Positions 34,006 to 47,124 of a DNA stretch of 64,000 nt are shown here, one piece after another; the stretch's first letter is position 1, and each line of letters begins with the position of its first letter. The translations under genes and the position numbers were made by a program. The stretch comes from Diphasiastrum complanatum (lineage: Eukaryota > Streptophyta > Lycopodiopsida > Lycopodiales > Lycopodiaceae), in the NCBI GenBank assembly GCA_029204225.1, contig CM055111.1:45333255-45397254 (forward strand), given 5' to 3'. The notes beneath the pieces are model-generated. The model did not search any database and was not told the DNA's origin. It saw nothing but the letters and a program-made list of their open reading frames with translations.

Positions 34006-37000
34006 ATGGCCTCCTCATCCTCTGAAGACTCTGGCGCCAAACAGGTGATCCAGCGTGACATCCCCGAGGCCATGCAAATTTGGCCTCTACCCTATGACAC
34101 TCTGATCCAACCATGGCTGCAGACAGCTGGCCCCCTCCTTGAAGCAATGGGTTTTTACTCAACGTTCTTTCATTTTTGAGATTAACATGGGCCTCGCCCT
34201 TCACGCTTACGCCACCTGGGACAAGGACAAGGCTCGTTTCCACTTCTTGTACCAAGGTACCACTTACAAGGTCAGGATTAACACCGACTCGATGATCACC
34301 ATTGGCATTATGTCCGGTGATCGCCATCTCCCATCGCCACGCCAAAGCTCTGATCAAACCATTTGTCATCCAAACCACACCAGAAATCCCCATCCAGACT
34401 AACAATTGTTACTTGATAGAAGCTATCACGGAACCCGTCATTCAGACAGCTGCGCATCTGTTGAATAACTTTCTGGTTATTTCAACATTTTGCAAGGACA
34501 GAATCCAGTCTACGCTGCTGAGTTAGATAGGAATCCTTTCTGGAATTCCCTAACCCCTCCGTTGTGCCATACGACTGGCATAGCTTCCTTATTCAAGAAC
34601 TAACAAACTCCATCAAACCCAAAAACCTTGAGCGAATCGCAGCAGGCCCCCTATTGTGTAACTTTGTCTGTGCACTTCTCGAGACGAAAGTGCGTAGTTT
34701 TCAACGCTCATCCCTCTTGTCTACCCTTGTGCCACATACTAACCTTTACCCACCATCTCAAGCATCTACCTCCTCCCAACCTGCAGTCATTAACACAACG
34801 GCCAGCAAACGAATGTGTGACGCTGCCTCTACATCCACATCTCCACCTGTTGCCCGACGACGTGTCTCCATTGCCGCACTAACTACTCCATCAACCACCG
34901 CCACTTCTTCTTTCGTGCAACCCCCCACTCCAATTTCTGTTGTCGCTACCTCTCTTCCTATTCCATCCACATCTATTTATGTCTCCATCCCCGTTTCTTC
35001 TATTGATACAACTCCTACTGCTCTTCCAGTGTCCGCTGCTCCATCCATCACCATCGCACCCTCCATTACTCATGCCACCACCGTTGCTCCTCTCACATTC
35101 AACCCTTCTGATTTGCAACTGTCCCCCGACACTCTGGCATGGATGCAAGTTATCAAATTTTCACCCCCACACCAGACACTTTCCGCTCCATCCTCACCTT
35201 CTTTCATACTCCACACCACCCTTCGGTTCCCCATTGTTCCTCCCATCCTCTCGTTCGGACAAACTGTCCTCACCCCTGTTTCCACAGTTGTTTCTCACAC
35301 CTCACCCACTTCGCCAAAGGTTGCTGAGGGCAGCCAACCACTGCCTGATGAGACATTTGTACAAATAGTTTTTGTAGCATCACCAGATCGGGCTGACCCT
35401 ACCACCCCAGATGGCATCAGGACAAATGAAAATTTGATCGAAGACAATGATGACGGAATTCCACAAGTCATTGGGGTCGATACACCACCAACCCCTGCCA
35501 GTGCCAGTGTACCAGCTGCTCCCACGGATCTAACGATGGCGTACCAAACTCTAGGGAAATACATCTTGGATGCGGTAGCGGCCAAAGCTATTCTAGAAAG
35601 CAGGGTACTACGGTTGGCAATGAGTAATACACAACTGCGAGCAGACCTCACCAAGCTGCAGCAAGAGCTGATTCTGGCTCAACAACACGAACAAGCAGGG
35701 CACCAGGAGATTGCCAAGCTGCAGCAGAAGGAGGAGGGCCTAAACAAATATATTCAAAGCCTCTCTAAAGCACTGAATGAGGCCTCCACAAAGGTGCTGG
35801 AGCTTCAAGCTGAAGCATCCCAACGGCTTGCCCCCATCCAGACACAACTTACACTTTTGGAAGCAGAAAACACGCGCCTGGGGACGAAGGTTAAAGCCTT
35901 ACAAGACAAGAAGCTCGTCTGCTTAGCTCAATCTGCAACGGACACAAGGCCACTTTTCCAATCAGAGATGAATCTTCTATGGCGTCAGGTGCAGATTTAT
36001 AGCCAAACCATCAACAGCTACCAGGCGGAGTTCAATAAGTATTAGGCAAGCACAACGCAAGAGCTCGCCCAGGACAAGCAAGCCCTCAAGGTGTGCCAGA
36101 AATACATGGAAATGAAGGCCCAGCCCACCCCCTGTGGTAATTCCACCACCACCTAATTTTGACGCTGCACAAGCTAGTACCAGCCAAGATCAGAGCCAGC
36201 AGGCAACAGGGAGATTTCAACTAGATCAAGGGTCCGAAGGCCAAGACCAAGGGACAGATGCGGCTACTGAGACGCGAGACCAGAGCCAAGGCGCAACCAC
36301 CAGCCAGGGCCAAACAACATCATCCAGAGGGTCGCGAACGATATCTGTCAGCCGGGCCTTCCGAAGACCGAAGTCCGTGGAGGAGAACATCAATGAATTT
36401 TTATCCAAATATTCTCACGAGTCATCAAGAGACGGCTAGCAGATCTCATTCTCAGCTCAGACCATCAAGGGAAAAGAACTGCAAGCCTTACCTGCCCTCC
36501 AATCACAACTAGAGTGGCGACAATAGTTATTTGAGAGAGACCCTGCAGCCATCAGGGCTTACGTGACGAGTCTGCAACAGTTACGGATAAATGTGCATTT
36601 TCTGCCATGTCCAAGAAGATCCAAATGGGCGGAATGCGGCACTCCTCTGGACCAGATCACACTCAACAATTTCAACTGGCCAACCATCAAATCCGAATAT
36701 GGGTGGACAACGGATGTAGATGCCAGAAGGGCTCTCTCTACATTCGCCAATCACTACATTAATTACCCCAATCCCACAGTCCGCGCGACAGCCACCTACA
36801 CCCGGGACCTAGAATATTTAATGGGCATTGAAACAAAATGAGATGATTTCCTTCCCTCCATATTTTTTGATCCAAATAAGGTGCTCGCTTCCGACAAAGT
36901 CGAAGACCAGCTGTCAGTTGCTCGCGTATATTACCGAGCTGCATTCCTTGGAGATCCCTAGACGAAACGATTCCAAACATGGTTGGATCAGGAATGGCTG

Positions 37001-37169
37001 ACAGGAGTCCACAAGTCCTTCCACATGCCAAAGGACTCAAAGAAACTGGACGGTCTCAACTTCATGGAAGACGTTACGGGATATCTCATCCACCAGAGGC
37101 AGTCCAAGAGAACGCTCTACTAAACCGGCAGAGTGCCGAGGGACCGACACTACTTCAGGCCGTGGGTTC
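34006..37169 (+). pseudogene. Large unrecognised ORF with Pro/Ser/Thr-rich and coiled-coil parts
   Basis: Successive plus-strand frames read as one damaged protein of roughly 1000 residues. It starts MASSSSEDSG, has a globular part (WDKDKARFHFLYQGTTYKV) and then a 493-codon open frame at 34564-36045. Residues 60-320 of that frame are Pro/Ser/Thr-rich; residues 325-490 are strongly heptad-like, with many Q, L, E and K. It continues through a Gln/Ser-rich part (36134-36439) into LNNFNWPTIKSEYGW and YYRAAFLGDP. It lies between gypsy integrase and a solo LTR, so an accessory retrotransposon ORF is the leading idea. I recognise no named family. Confidence 0.45.
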
Positions 37170-37996
37170 TGTTGGGGGTATTCCCAACAAAGTGTAAATA
37201 AATAAAATCCTCCAGTAAAATGTGTGGCAAGGGCATGGCATCTTGCGTGTATAAACCCATGGCCCAATGAGCATGCAATTGAAGTTGTAAATAAAATAAA
37301 TTTGACTTGAGCCTTGTAATTAGAATAAAACTAGAGGCCCAATGTCATTTTTAAACTTAGAGATCACTTTTTAGAGTTGGGTCCAAATTGGGACTCACAT
37401 GAATCTTGTGATTTCTAATGTACTTTTTGTGGACCCTTGGATCAAGTGGGTCCAAGATGAATGGTTAGGATCATTGTGAATATTAGTCAATAAGATTGAG
37501 GGCAAGGGCCTTCCCCATTTTATAAAAATGCACCATTTGTACACTATTTGGATGCTTAATGAGAAGGAGGAAACTCTACCATTTTTGGAAGAGAATCATC
37601 CTCATTTGCTATTCACTACTTGCTATTGCTCTTGGTTGTGTTTTCTATTGCTTTCTATTTCCATGATTATTGTTTGCCATAGTGAATGTTTTTTCATAAG
37701 CAAGCACAAGGAGCATTTGAGCTCACCTCCACCCTCACTCTCTTGCTCTCTTGCTCTCTCTTTCTCTTCTCTTCTCAATCTCTTCTTCTCCATCCCTTCC
37801 CTTCAACCAAAACTATGATGAATGTTAGTGTAGAAGAGTAGAGTTAAAGAGGAGTAGTATAGTGGTGAGTAGAGTTAAGGGAGAAAGTAGAAAATTAACT
37901 AAATTTAGCATCTATGCATAGTTAGGCACCTATCCAGTGATCTAACCTTTGTTGACAGGCGGAAGGGCTGTACTACGAGAGATCTTCGACCCCACA
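37170..37996 (+). mobile_element. Solo LTR, family TGTTGGG (copy B), no TSD
   Basis: The 827-bp copy starts TGTTGGGGGTATTCCCAACA and ends CCCCACA. It matches copies A (6190) and C (48886) throughout, including the TATA-like ttttataaaaa near 37518. The 5-bp flanks (GGTTC on the left, ATCTT on the right) do not match. The left flank belongs to a plus-strand element and the right flank to a minus-strand gag region. Confidence 0.85.
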
Positions 37997-39254
37997 ATCT
38001 TTCATTTTCTGCAACTCTTTCTTTTGACCTGTTACTTTTGGATCTCTTTGGGCTTCATAAGAGGGGATTCAACTATCACTACTCCAGAGAGTTTCTTTTG
38101 ATCAAGATCGATCTGACTCATCTGTTGTTTAAGTTTTGTCCTTTCCTCCTCATCATCTTGGATCTTTCTCTTTAGTTTTTCTAGCTGCTTCGTCTGCTTC
38201 TTAGATCTTCGTTTGGCTGATCATCCATTGTAAGTGGCAGTTAGTCTCTGCAAGACATTTGCAATGATCTATCAGCTGCTTCGGTAAGACTATCAAAACT
38301 GGGGATTTCTCAGAAGAACAGTAAACTGATGATAAACAAACAGATGGAAGGGAGGGTGGTGGTGACAACGGTAGATGGTGTGGACGATAGACATGAGAAT
38401 GGGCACAGAAGTATGGCAAGAGGTTGGTTGAAGAAGGAGACTGATTTTCCAATGCTTGTTTTCTCTTTCTGAAGGATCTTTGTCGTGACTGGGGTACTTC
38501 TTCTGATCAAGGCGCTTTGGATTGCCCATCTGTCTTATTAGCCTTGTTATTGTCATCTTTGGGTTTGTGACCTTGGCTGTCGATCTTGCTGGTGTTGTTG
38601 CTGGCAGCGTAACTGCTCCAGTGGATCCAAGCAAATCCACTCTCTCCCCCCCCAAAAAAAAAAATCTGTTGGTGGGGATGTTGTTGCTGGTGACTGTTCA
38701 TGCTCAGGATTGGATCGGCATGTGGAACACGTACTTGAAACTCGTTGAACATGTGACTGGACTAGAGATTGAACAAATTTTAACTAAATTTGTTTCGATC
38801 TTGTTGTAGTTGACTCAAAGAATAATATGGCAATGAGGTGCAGGAATCAACTCTAACTTGTCATGGATTTCTCATAGTTTTCAAAAATTTGAAACTGCTG
38901 TACATGGTAATCTGAAGATGGATAGATGAATGAAAATGTGTTATGGAGATGCTTTACAGAAGACTCTCATGCAGTAGCTATTCCTTATGCAAAAATCAGT
39001 CTCACAAAATAGGTGACTAGAAACAAGGAAATAAACAAACGTTACAGATAGTGAGAATTGTATAGCACTTGTCGAACAAAACTTGCATTCATCAGCATTG
39101 ATAATGTACCTTGATAGTTGCAATATTTCAGTTGTTTTGTAGAGTAATGTGACTTACTCTGACATGCCCTTGTCAAAACAAGACAGGGTTGGTGACACTA
39201 AAATCTATCATCATGGATAACAGATGTTGTAAGGTATAGCGTGAGATGCAGGTA
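37997..39254 (-). pseudogene. Possible C-terminal part of the gypsy gag, decayed
   Basis: Minus-strand frames between 38750 and 38000 are hydrophilic and rich in Lys, Asp, Asn, Ser, His and Pro (for example GHKPKDDNNKANKTDGQ), as expected for gag linker sequence. No zinc knuckle is visible. The stretch 38815-39240 shows nothing recognisable. Confidence 0.3.
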
Positions 39255-40097
39255 TCATTGAGGTACTATGTCCTGAGGACCTCTGTGAACAAAAGACTCA
39301 TGGACAGGAGCACGTGGTGCGCTTCTTTCTCTGGATTCCTCAACATCTGATCCTTCGTCTTCTTCTTTGATGGCATCAGACATGGCTAACTTTAGGCTTG
39401 TATATTCATCATTAGATTTAAGCTCTCGTCTAATCCATTTTGGAAGGCCGACTAAAAACCAGATGCTGAGCATCTGTTCGGAGGGTTGTTCCTGTACTTG
39501 AATTTTGAGATGTTTGAAACGCTCGATATAGTCTCGTACACGTTCATCCTTTGCCATCTTGATATTACTCAATTTGACAAAAGGACTCTCGATCAAGCGA
39601 AAGGGCTTAAAACGCTTGATAAAGGACTCTTTCAAGATTGACCAATTTGTCTTATCTTCACGATCAAGGTTGAAAAACCAATCACGTGCTTTAGCGATCA
39701 TGGTCATCGAAAACAATTGGACCATAGCATCGGGAGATATTTCGCCATACACATCACATGCATTCTCAAAGATTTCCAAAAATCTTTGAGGGTCCGAACT
39801 ACCGTCAAACTTTGGTAGATCTAGCTTGGGTGTACGTCTCTCAAGATGAGCATGGTGGGTAGCAGAAATTCCATTAGTGTTGGTTCTGACCTGAGAGGAG
39901 TCAGCGCCATAAAAACGGGGTCATGCGCATGAAGAATCGGCTCTATCAGGTTCTTATCCATTGCATGGGTTTGTGGATGGCTCTTGGAGTTCGGCTCTCA
40001 TTTGGTAGAACCTATGACGTCTGATCTGTTCAGCTTCAGGGGTCCTGATCTCGTATGGATAATCATCTGGGACTCGAGGATCGTTTTGTTGGTCCAT
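39255..40097 (-). pseudogene. Ty3/gypsy gag
   Basis: A single minus-strand frame runs from the ATG at 40097 (MDQQNDPRVPDDYPYEIR) to a stop at 39255, interrupted by a TAA near 39961 and a TGA near 39928. The core begins PKLDLPKFDGSSDPQRFLEI and includes AKARDWFFNLDRE and FIKRFKPF, the standard plant gypsy gag fold. The end is acidic and Arg-rich (SDVEESRERSAPRAP). No pol follows on the same strand. Confidence 0.8.
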
Positions 40098-41029
40098 TGG
40101 GTACTGGTTAGTTTTTTATTGTTGTTTGGATGTTTTGAGTTTTTTTGTGTTTTTTTTATTTGTTTGTTTTTTTGTTTGGATTTTTGCGGTTCCTATGGTG
40201 GTTTGCGGTTTGCGGTTGTAACGTGTTGTTTCAACGGATGTGGTTGTGGTGGCGACTGTAGATGACGGTGTTAGCGATGTCAGCAGAGGTGGTGTAAATG
40301 TGGTCCGTTACGGGTTTAGTGAACAGTCGGGATCCGTGCGGTTAGTGCGGTCAGTTACGGGTTGCGGCGGTCTATTGCGATTAGGGGCGGACAAATGTAG
40401 GCGTAGGGCGGTGTAAATGCGGTTGGATGCGGCTATGATGGGTGCAAAGCTGTTGTGGCGGTGGGGAACGTTGCGGTGGTAATGGTGTTTGGTGCAGTGC
40501 GAATGCGATGGTAAGTGTGAGTTGCGGTGAATGTCGGTTACGATGGGGGAGATTGGAATACGGGTGAAGGAAGGATGGGCCTGGATTGTGGTCCTGACGG
40601 TGGAGGGAGTGTGTTGGTGAATACGGTGGGAGTGCGATCAGTTTGGATTGAAGGGGCCGTGGGTAGTCATATGGTCGTAGTATTGTGGTGTGAGATGGCT
40701 GCGACGGGTGAAGGTAGGTGTAATGGTGTAATGCGGATGCTTGCGTGGTTGTGATGTGAGGAGGTTGCGATGGAATGTTGCACAAGTGGACAGTGGTCCA
40801 ATGGCGATGAGATGCCATGGGAGGGCAGTTGTGATGGGTGATTACAGATGGATGTTGAGGTGGTCTGTAAGGTGGTTGAAGGCGACCGTGGGCAGTCGAA
40901 GGGTCATTTGATTGTGGTCTGATGCGAAGGTGAGGAAAGTGGACGAATGTGGTTGCAGACGGTGACAATGACGGAGTGCGGGTGGATGGGAAGCTGGGCT
41001 GGAGTGCGGGTTCCGTTTGTTGAGCTAGA
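40098..41029. repeat. GT-rich low-complexity region
   Basis: The plus strand is dominated by gcggt, ggttg and gtgcgg words. The long minus-strand frame through it (40381-40968) is made of His, Pro, Thr and Ser and reflects composition. It could be the leader or LTR of the minus-strand gypsy element. Confidence 0.5.
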
Positions 41030-41606
41030 GCGACTTCTGTCGGTTGAGATCTAACAGCCCATTCCGGTTGAGATTACTTAGATGGCTCTGGTTGAGAATT
41101 CACAGAGAGCTCTGGTTGAGATTTGACAGTGTGAGCTCCGATTGAGCTGTGAGCAAGGTGCTCTGAGCTTCGGTTGAGATTTGACAGTGAGCTCCGATTG
41201 AGATATGAGGGTGAGCTCCGGTTGAGATCTGAGGGTGAGCTCCGGTTGAGATCTGAGAGTGAGCTTCGGTTGAGATGGGAGCTGTGCTCCGGTTGAGATT
41301 TCAAAAGGTGAGCTTCGGTTGAGATCTGAAGCTTGAGCTCTGGTTGAGATGGGAGCTGTGCTCCGGTTGAGATTTCAAGAGGTGAGCTTCGGTTGAGATC
41401 TGAAGCTTGAGCTCCGGTTGAGATCTGATGAGGGCTCCGGTTGAGCTTTCAAGAGGTCAGCTCCGGTTGAGATTTCAAGAGGTGAGCTATGGCTGAGATC
41501 TCAAGAGGTGAGCTTCGGTTGAGATCTGAAGCTTGAGCTCCAGTTGAGATTTCAAGAGGTGAGCTCTGGTTGAGATTTCAAGAGGTGAGATCCGGTTGAG
41601 ATGTCA
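41030..41606. repeat. Minisatellite, unit about 24-27 bp (gagctccggttgagat...)
   Basis: More than 20 imperfect tandem copies of a unit with the core ctccggttgagat and variable spacers such as ttcaagaggtgag or ctgagggtgag. On the minus strand some units translate as NRSSPSDL-type repeats, a consequence of period 24. Confidence 0.9.
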
Positions 41607-42276
41607 GCGTTGGAAACAGACGGAGCATGAGCTTGGAGTTGAAGAAAATCCAGGTCTGTTAATGTGTTTGGTAACAACGGATTTGCGAGTCTACCAGCCC
41701 GTGGATTTGGTCAATGATGTAGCCATTGATGTGGCTCTGTCCAGTCTGTAGTATTTCAAATGTGTGAAAAGAGTAGAAGTTTGTTTGTAGGGATCTGAAC
41801 GAGGACAATAGTGCAGATGTTATAGATTTAGAATGCACTGGGATTCAAGTGGCAACGGTGCCAAATGTTTACAGAATGCTCTCCTCCAGAAGATCTGTTT
41901 ACTACTATTTCTCTTTCCTTGCTACTTCTTTAGAATCATTTCTGCCTGTTACCAGGCTTAAAGGCATTCATTAGATGTCTTCTTGATTTAACAATGTCAA
42001 CCCAGACAGAAGGGATAGAGTGTCGTTTTAGTCTGTTTCTTTGTCCTGCCTGTTAGAGGACAACTTAGAAACGTCACTCTTGAACACACTTACATTCTAC
42101 ATAGGATGCAAGCCTAGAACGCTCATTCACAGATCAGGATGCAAACCAATGAACGTTCAGTAGTTTTCTACAGCTACCTACACTTAAAACGGACTGAAAT
42201 CAGAGCCTACACTACATTAACACTGAGCTACCTTGCATAACTTGACAAAAACAAGAAACAAAGCTAAACTGCAGCA
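41607..42276. other. Intergenic, no gene seen
   Basis: AT-rich sequence with no recognisable coding or element structure. Confidence 0.4.
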
Positions 42277-43035
42277 TGTTAGAAGTCCAAGAATCAAGAA
42301 ACCAACCAGTCTATTGATTCTTGGACATCCCAAGAACATCAAGAACTGGATTGTACAAAGATATGCAAGAATCACACCACAAATCCAGCCTATTTAGTTT
42401 ACTTTAATGTTGGCTCCTACATTAATCCACAAGAAAACATGAATCTAATCCACTCTACAAAAGCAACAAATCTAATCCACTCTACAGTTAACAACCACAC
42501 ACAAAAGGAGGGAAGGGCAAGATCATAATTGCATCACTCAAGAAACAAGCATGATCAAGGAGCTCAATGGTTGCACCAAACTTGTGAAGGCTATTCTCAT
42601 TTCAGCATGGAGTTGATACAAATCACAAAAAACTTCTCTTCACAAAGAGGGAGTCTCTTAAATAAGCAAGAGAGCTCCTTAGGTGGCATGCTAGTGGAAT
42701 TTCCACATTTCACAAATTACAAGTGGAATAACGCTCTCCACTAGAGGTCACCATCAAAAGGTGGCTCACCTTACTTCCTTAAAGAGGGGTCTACTTGCAT
42801 TTATTACATTTGCCTAGAAATACTAGTTCCTACATGTTCATTCCATCTTCCGGGATTCACCATGAGGCTTACACAGTTCTTGCATGTCTTTCCTAACTAG
42901 TATTTCTCGGCTCTCATACTCGGCTCTCAGTCTTCATTAGTCTCGTCTTCTCAGAGACCTCCTCAGTCTAAGGTGAGAGGTGCTCTTGAGTTGCTCTGTC
43001 CGAGTATCTTGGGGATTCGTCAGAATCAGCCAACA
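42277..43035. mobile_element. Candidate LTR
   Basis: The 759-bp stretch starts TGTTAGAAG and ends CCAACA. A hairpin (gtccaagaatcaa ... ttgattcttggac) lies near its start at 42285-42330. The flanking 5-mers do not match. A copia RT fragment begins right after it. Boundaries are tentative. Confidence 0.4.
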
Positions 43036-43351
43036 TCACATATGATGAAAAGGGTAAGCAAGTAGCTTTGAAAATTATGTTGCTTTCCTAATCTCTTTTG
43101 ATGAACCTACAAGTGTAGATGAAGCGAGGAAGGAAGAGGAGTGTATCCAAGCAATGGATCTTGAGTATCAAGCTCTTATGAAGAATGGAATATGGAGATT
43201 AGTGGAGTTACCTGAGGCCAAGAAAGCTATTGGATGCAAAAGGATCTTCAAGGTGAAGACAAACCAAGATGGATCTATCAACAAGTACAAGGCAAGGTTA
43301 GTGGCAAAAGGATATGCTCAAGAACAAGGGATTGACTATAGACTTGAGTAG
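43036..43351 (+). pseudogene. Copia reverse transcriptase start fragment
   Basis: The frame encodes EEECIQAMDLEYQALMKNGI and then KRIFKVKTNQDGSINKYKAR and LVAKGYAQEQGIDY, the N-terminal motif of copia RT. It ends abruptly at 43351 and nothing of the palm follows. Confidence 0.8.
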
Positions 43352-44250
43352 GAACATGCTAATTTCTTATGATTTTCTTGCAGATTCTTATTACAGAGAC
43401 CTACTGATAAGTGCTTTGTTCGATTGAAGGAGTTTCATGCTTGCTTTCAGAATGGTGATCTGATTGCTCTTGTTCTTTACATTTCACAAAGGTTCTACAC
43501 AATCAATGATGGCTACATCAATTGCACAATGAATTTTTTTTATTGTTTCTTGATTAATAACTATTTTATAAAGGAAAAAAGTTCTTGAATGTTGTTCAAT
43601 GGGGGTTGCCTCCACCCTTTGTAAAGATACCCTTTTTTACTTTTCAACTATTCTATGTCCAAATAGTGTGTGTCCATGTGTGTTGTTATGAAACATGGCA
43701 CAAACCCCGATAATGTGAACATAGACTCTAATTCCCCATTGGGCAAGTCTTGGTTGTTATGTCCACGTCCTCCTGTATATAGGATTATGAATAATCCTAG
43801 ACTTGGATATATGGCACTCCAGTGTACGAGATCATTAGTTATGCCACATCATTCCAGGCTTGGCCATTATTGTAATTAATAATCTTATGAGGGCCCAGGT
43901 ACTCTAATTGGACCTATGGAGCTTGTGCATGGCAATTAACAACTTTTATGCAAGAATAGGAGTTCAAATGCTTTTGATAGGATTGGAGGAATCCTATACA
44001 AAATATTCTCTAGCTTTTGGAGAGTATATATCCTATAGGAACTCGCCCATCTCCTCATTATAATTTCATGTTTCCAAGAGCCAAGATCCTCTCCTCTCTT
44101 GCATTCAGTCACCATGGCTTGGGGGTGAAGCGGTTAGGGATTTGACTATCCATTTCCTATTAGTTGGGTGGTCCATAGGTGTCCTTTTGGTTGCATGCAA
44201 CAAGATCTAGGTAGATCTTCACTTGGCGATCCTTGTAGTGGTATCAGAGC
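43352..44250 (+). mobile_element. Probable LTR region ending in a primer-binding site
   Basis: The canonical TGGTATCAGAGC site lies at 44239-44250, preceded by LTR-like noncoding sequence that may start at a TGTTATG near 43755. The LTR end is not a clear CA, so its borders are uncertain. No gag frame follows. Confidence 0.4.
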
Positions 44251-44620
44251 AAGGCTTTGCATTGATCAGAAGGTGAAGTTGCTTTTTGCTTTCTCCCAAC
44301 TTTTTGGTATTTCCTTCTTGCTTTTTACTTCATGGTGGTGGAATTGACCTCCTATTGGCATGTAAAACCCGGCTATTACTGGTAAAATCGGCATAAAGTT
44401 GCCTACAGACAAGGGTCCCAGCCCGCCCAAAATGTGGCTAGAGCAAATTTTGAGGCCCTAGAAATGGCCCATAGAATAGGTTATGGCCTTAGAATTGGCC
44501 CAATTATAACAACCGACACTGCCAAGCGAATTTTCAATATACTCTATTAATTTTTATTAATATAAAAGAAATTTCATATTGTGTTTTTCAGAGAACCGGT
44601 TGCCTTAAAGAAACCCCAAG

Positions 44621-44910
44621 TCATGAGCGCCTGCTGAAAGTTGTGCATGTCAAAGCCATATTGAGGGGAAAAATCGACTCGCGTAAATGGCAGAGAAGTT
44701 GCGGGACAAGGTCAAGACACACATGATTTGGCTTTGTAGATGAAATGTAGTTCTCAGATTGCTCCATGTACACTTCCTCCTCAAGATCACCATTCAATAA
44801 TGCATTTGTCATTTCCATTTGCCATATATCCCATCCATAAAGTGTAGCAAGTGAGATGATGACTTAAATGCTTACCATCTTTGCCACAGGTGCAATGACA
44901 TGTCGATTTA
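44621..44910 (-). pseudogene. Copia reverse transcriptase fragment
   Basis: Minus-strand frames encode VAKM, SLATLYGWDIWQ and MTNALLNGDLEEEVYMEQSE, the RT segment around the first palm Asp; here the usual K-x-A-F-L-N-G-D motif reads N-A-L-L-N-G-D. It is about 60 residues and isolated. Confidence 0.7.
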
Positions 44911-45094
44911 CTTCAAAAAAAATTTTGGCCAGTTCAGATCATCAGAGCAATCTGCGTCAGGCTGCATCTGAGCCGGCCAAAAAATGTGAACATAGAAAGC
45001 AAACATTACCTGGATCGATGGCCCGGGTGTCTGCAGGAAGACGTTATGGTGCGAGTGTCTGCATGTCTATAGGAGCGTTTTATAAAAAAACTGT

Positions 45095-46197
<1,103 letters not shown>

Positions 46198-46889
46198 TGA
46201 TTAACGCTAATTGCAAACATCAATCAAGCTCTCAAACGAAATGAAACAAAACGAAGCGAAATTGGACGAAACGAAACGAAACTTGAACAAGCCTTGATAT
46301 TGACATTGCTGCAGCAAAACCAAATTAATCGCAAACGAAAAACAATTCGGATGGATTTCAAATATGATTGTTGGTCACTGCTGGCTATATCATTCTTACA
46401 ATCCTCCAAGATGTAGACAAACACTGTTGATCTATGTTCTAGATTAACACAGCATTCAACAAAACTGAGCCAGTGTGCAAAATTGATAAATGAGTGAATG
46501 AGATACACAAGCAATGGCGGACATCAATTCATTCAAGATCAGACAAAGATAAGAGTGATATGTGCATAATAGCTACAATATCATCTATTGGTCCTCTTGT
46601 TTTTCGTGCGCTATATGACAGACCCATACAACGCGTTGGCATGAGAGAAGCGGCGCTCTCCCACGAGTAATGTCTCGCTTACTAATGGACTTTTTGGATC
46701 TCTGTAATCTTGCTTACAAAACTTGTCTCGCTCACAGACAGACTTCTATTATGTAATATGTATTTTGTGTATATCTATCTCCTACTATATGTATCTTATA
46801 TATTCAGGGTAGCACACCAAATTAGATAAACTAAACAATCTATAACTAATCATGGATTACAAGGGAGGTGGGTTAGGCATGTCCTGACA
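46198..46889 (-). mobile_element. Copia 3' LTR
   Basis: This 692-bp LTR starts (minus strand) TGTCAGGACATGCC and ends near GCGTTAATCA. It aligns with 51250-51856, e.g. gcaaaaccaaatt and caatctataactaatca. The genomic-side border is slightly uncertain because the last bases differ from the right copy. Confidence 0.8.
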
Positions 46890-47124
46890 CTCATTCGTTG
46901 ACATCATCGTATCAGATCAAGGGTTTTTGTACTTCTTGGTACTTGCATGATCTTCCTAATCTTTTGGAGCGTGAAGGTCGAAAAGTGTCACGAAGATTTT
47001 CGTGTTGCTTCGAGCCGTTTGACTTTCGCGTCGTCTGACTTTCTCCTGCTCTATCACAAAAAAAAAATTCTTTCATGAACTTTTCATGTTCGTGTCTCTT
47101 CGTTAAGGTGTTCGTGAACATTTT

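Noticed and set aside
34758-35654. Several minus-strand frames opposite the large ORF
   Set aside because: Shadows of the Pro/Ser/Thr-rich coding strand; composition mirrors it.
40381-40968. A 195-codon minus-strand frame
   Set aside because: Almost entirely His, Pro, Thr, Ser and Leu because the DNA is a GT-rich low-complexity stretch; no domain and no similarity to known families.
41030-41606. A CRISPR-like array
   Set aside because: The units are contiguous and diverged with no unique spacers of constant length, and the context is a plant nuclear genome; it is a minisatellite.
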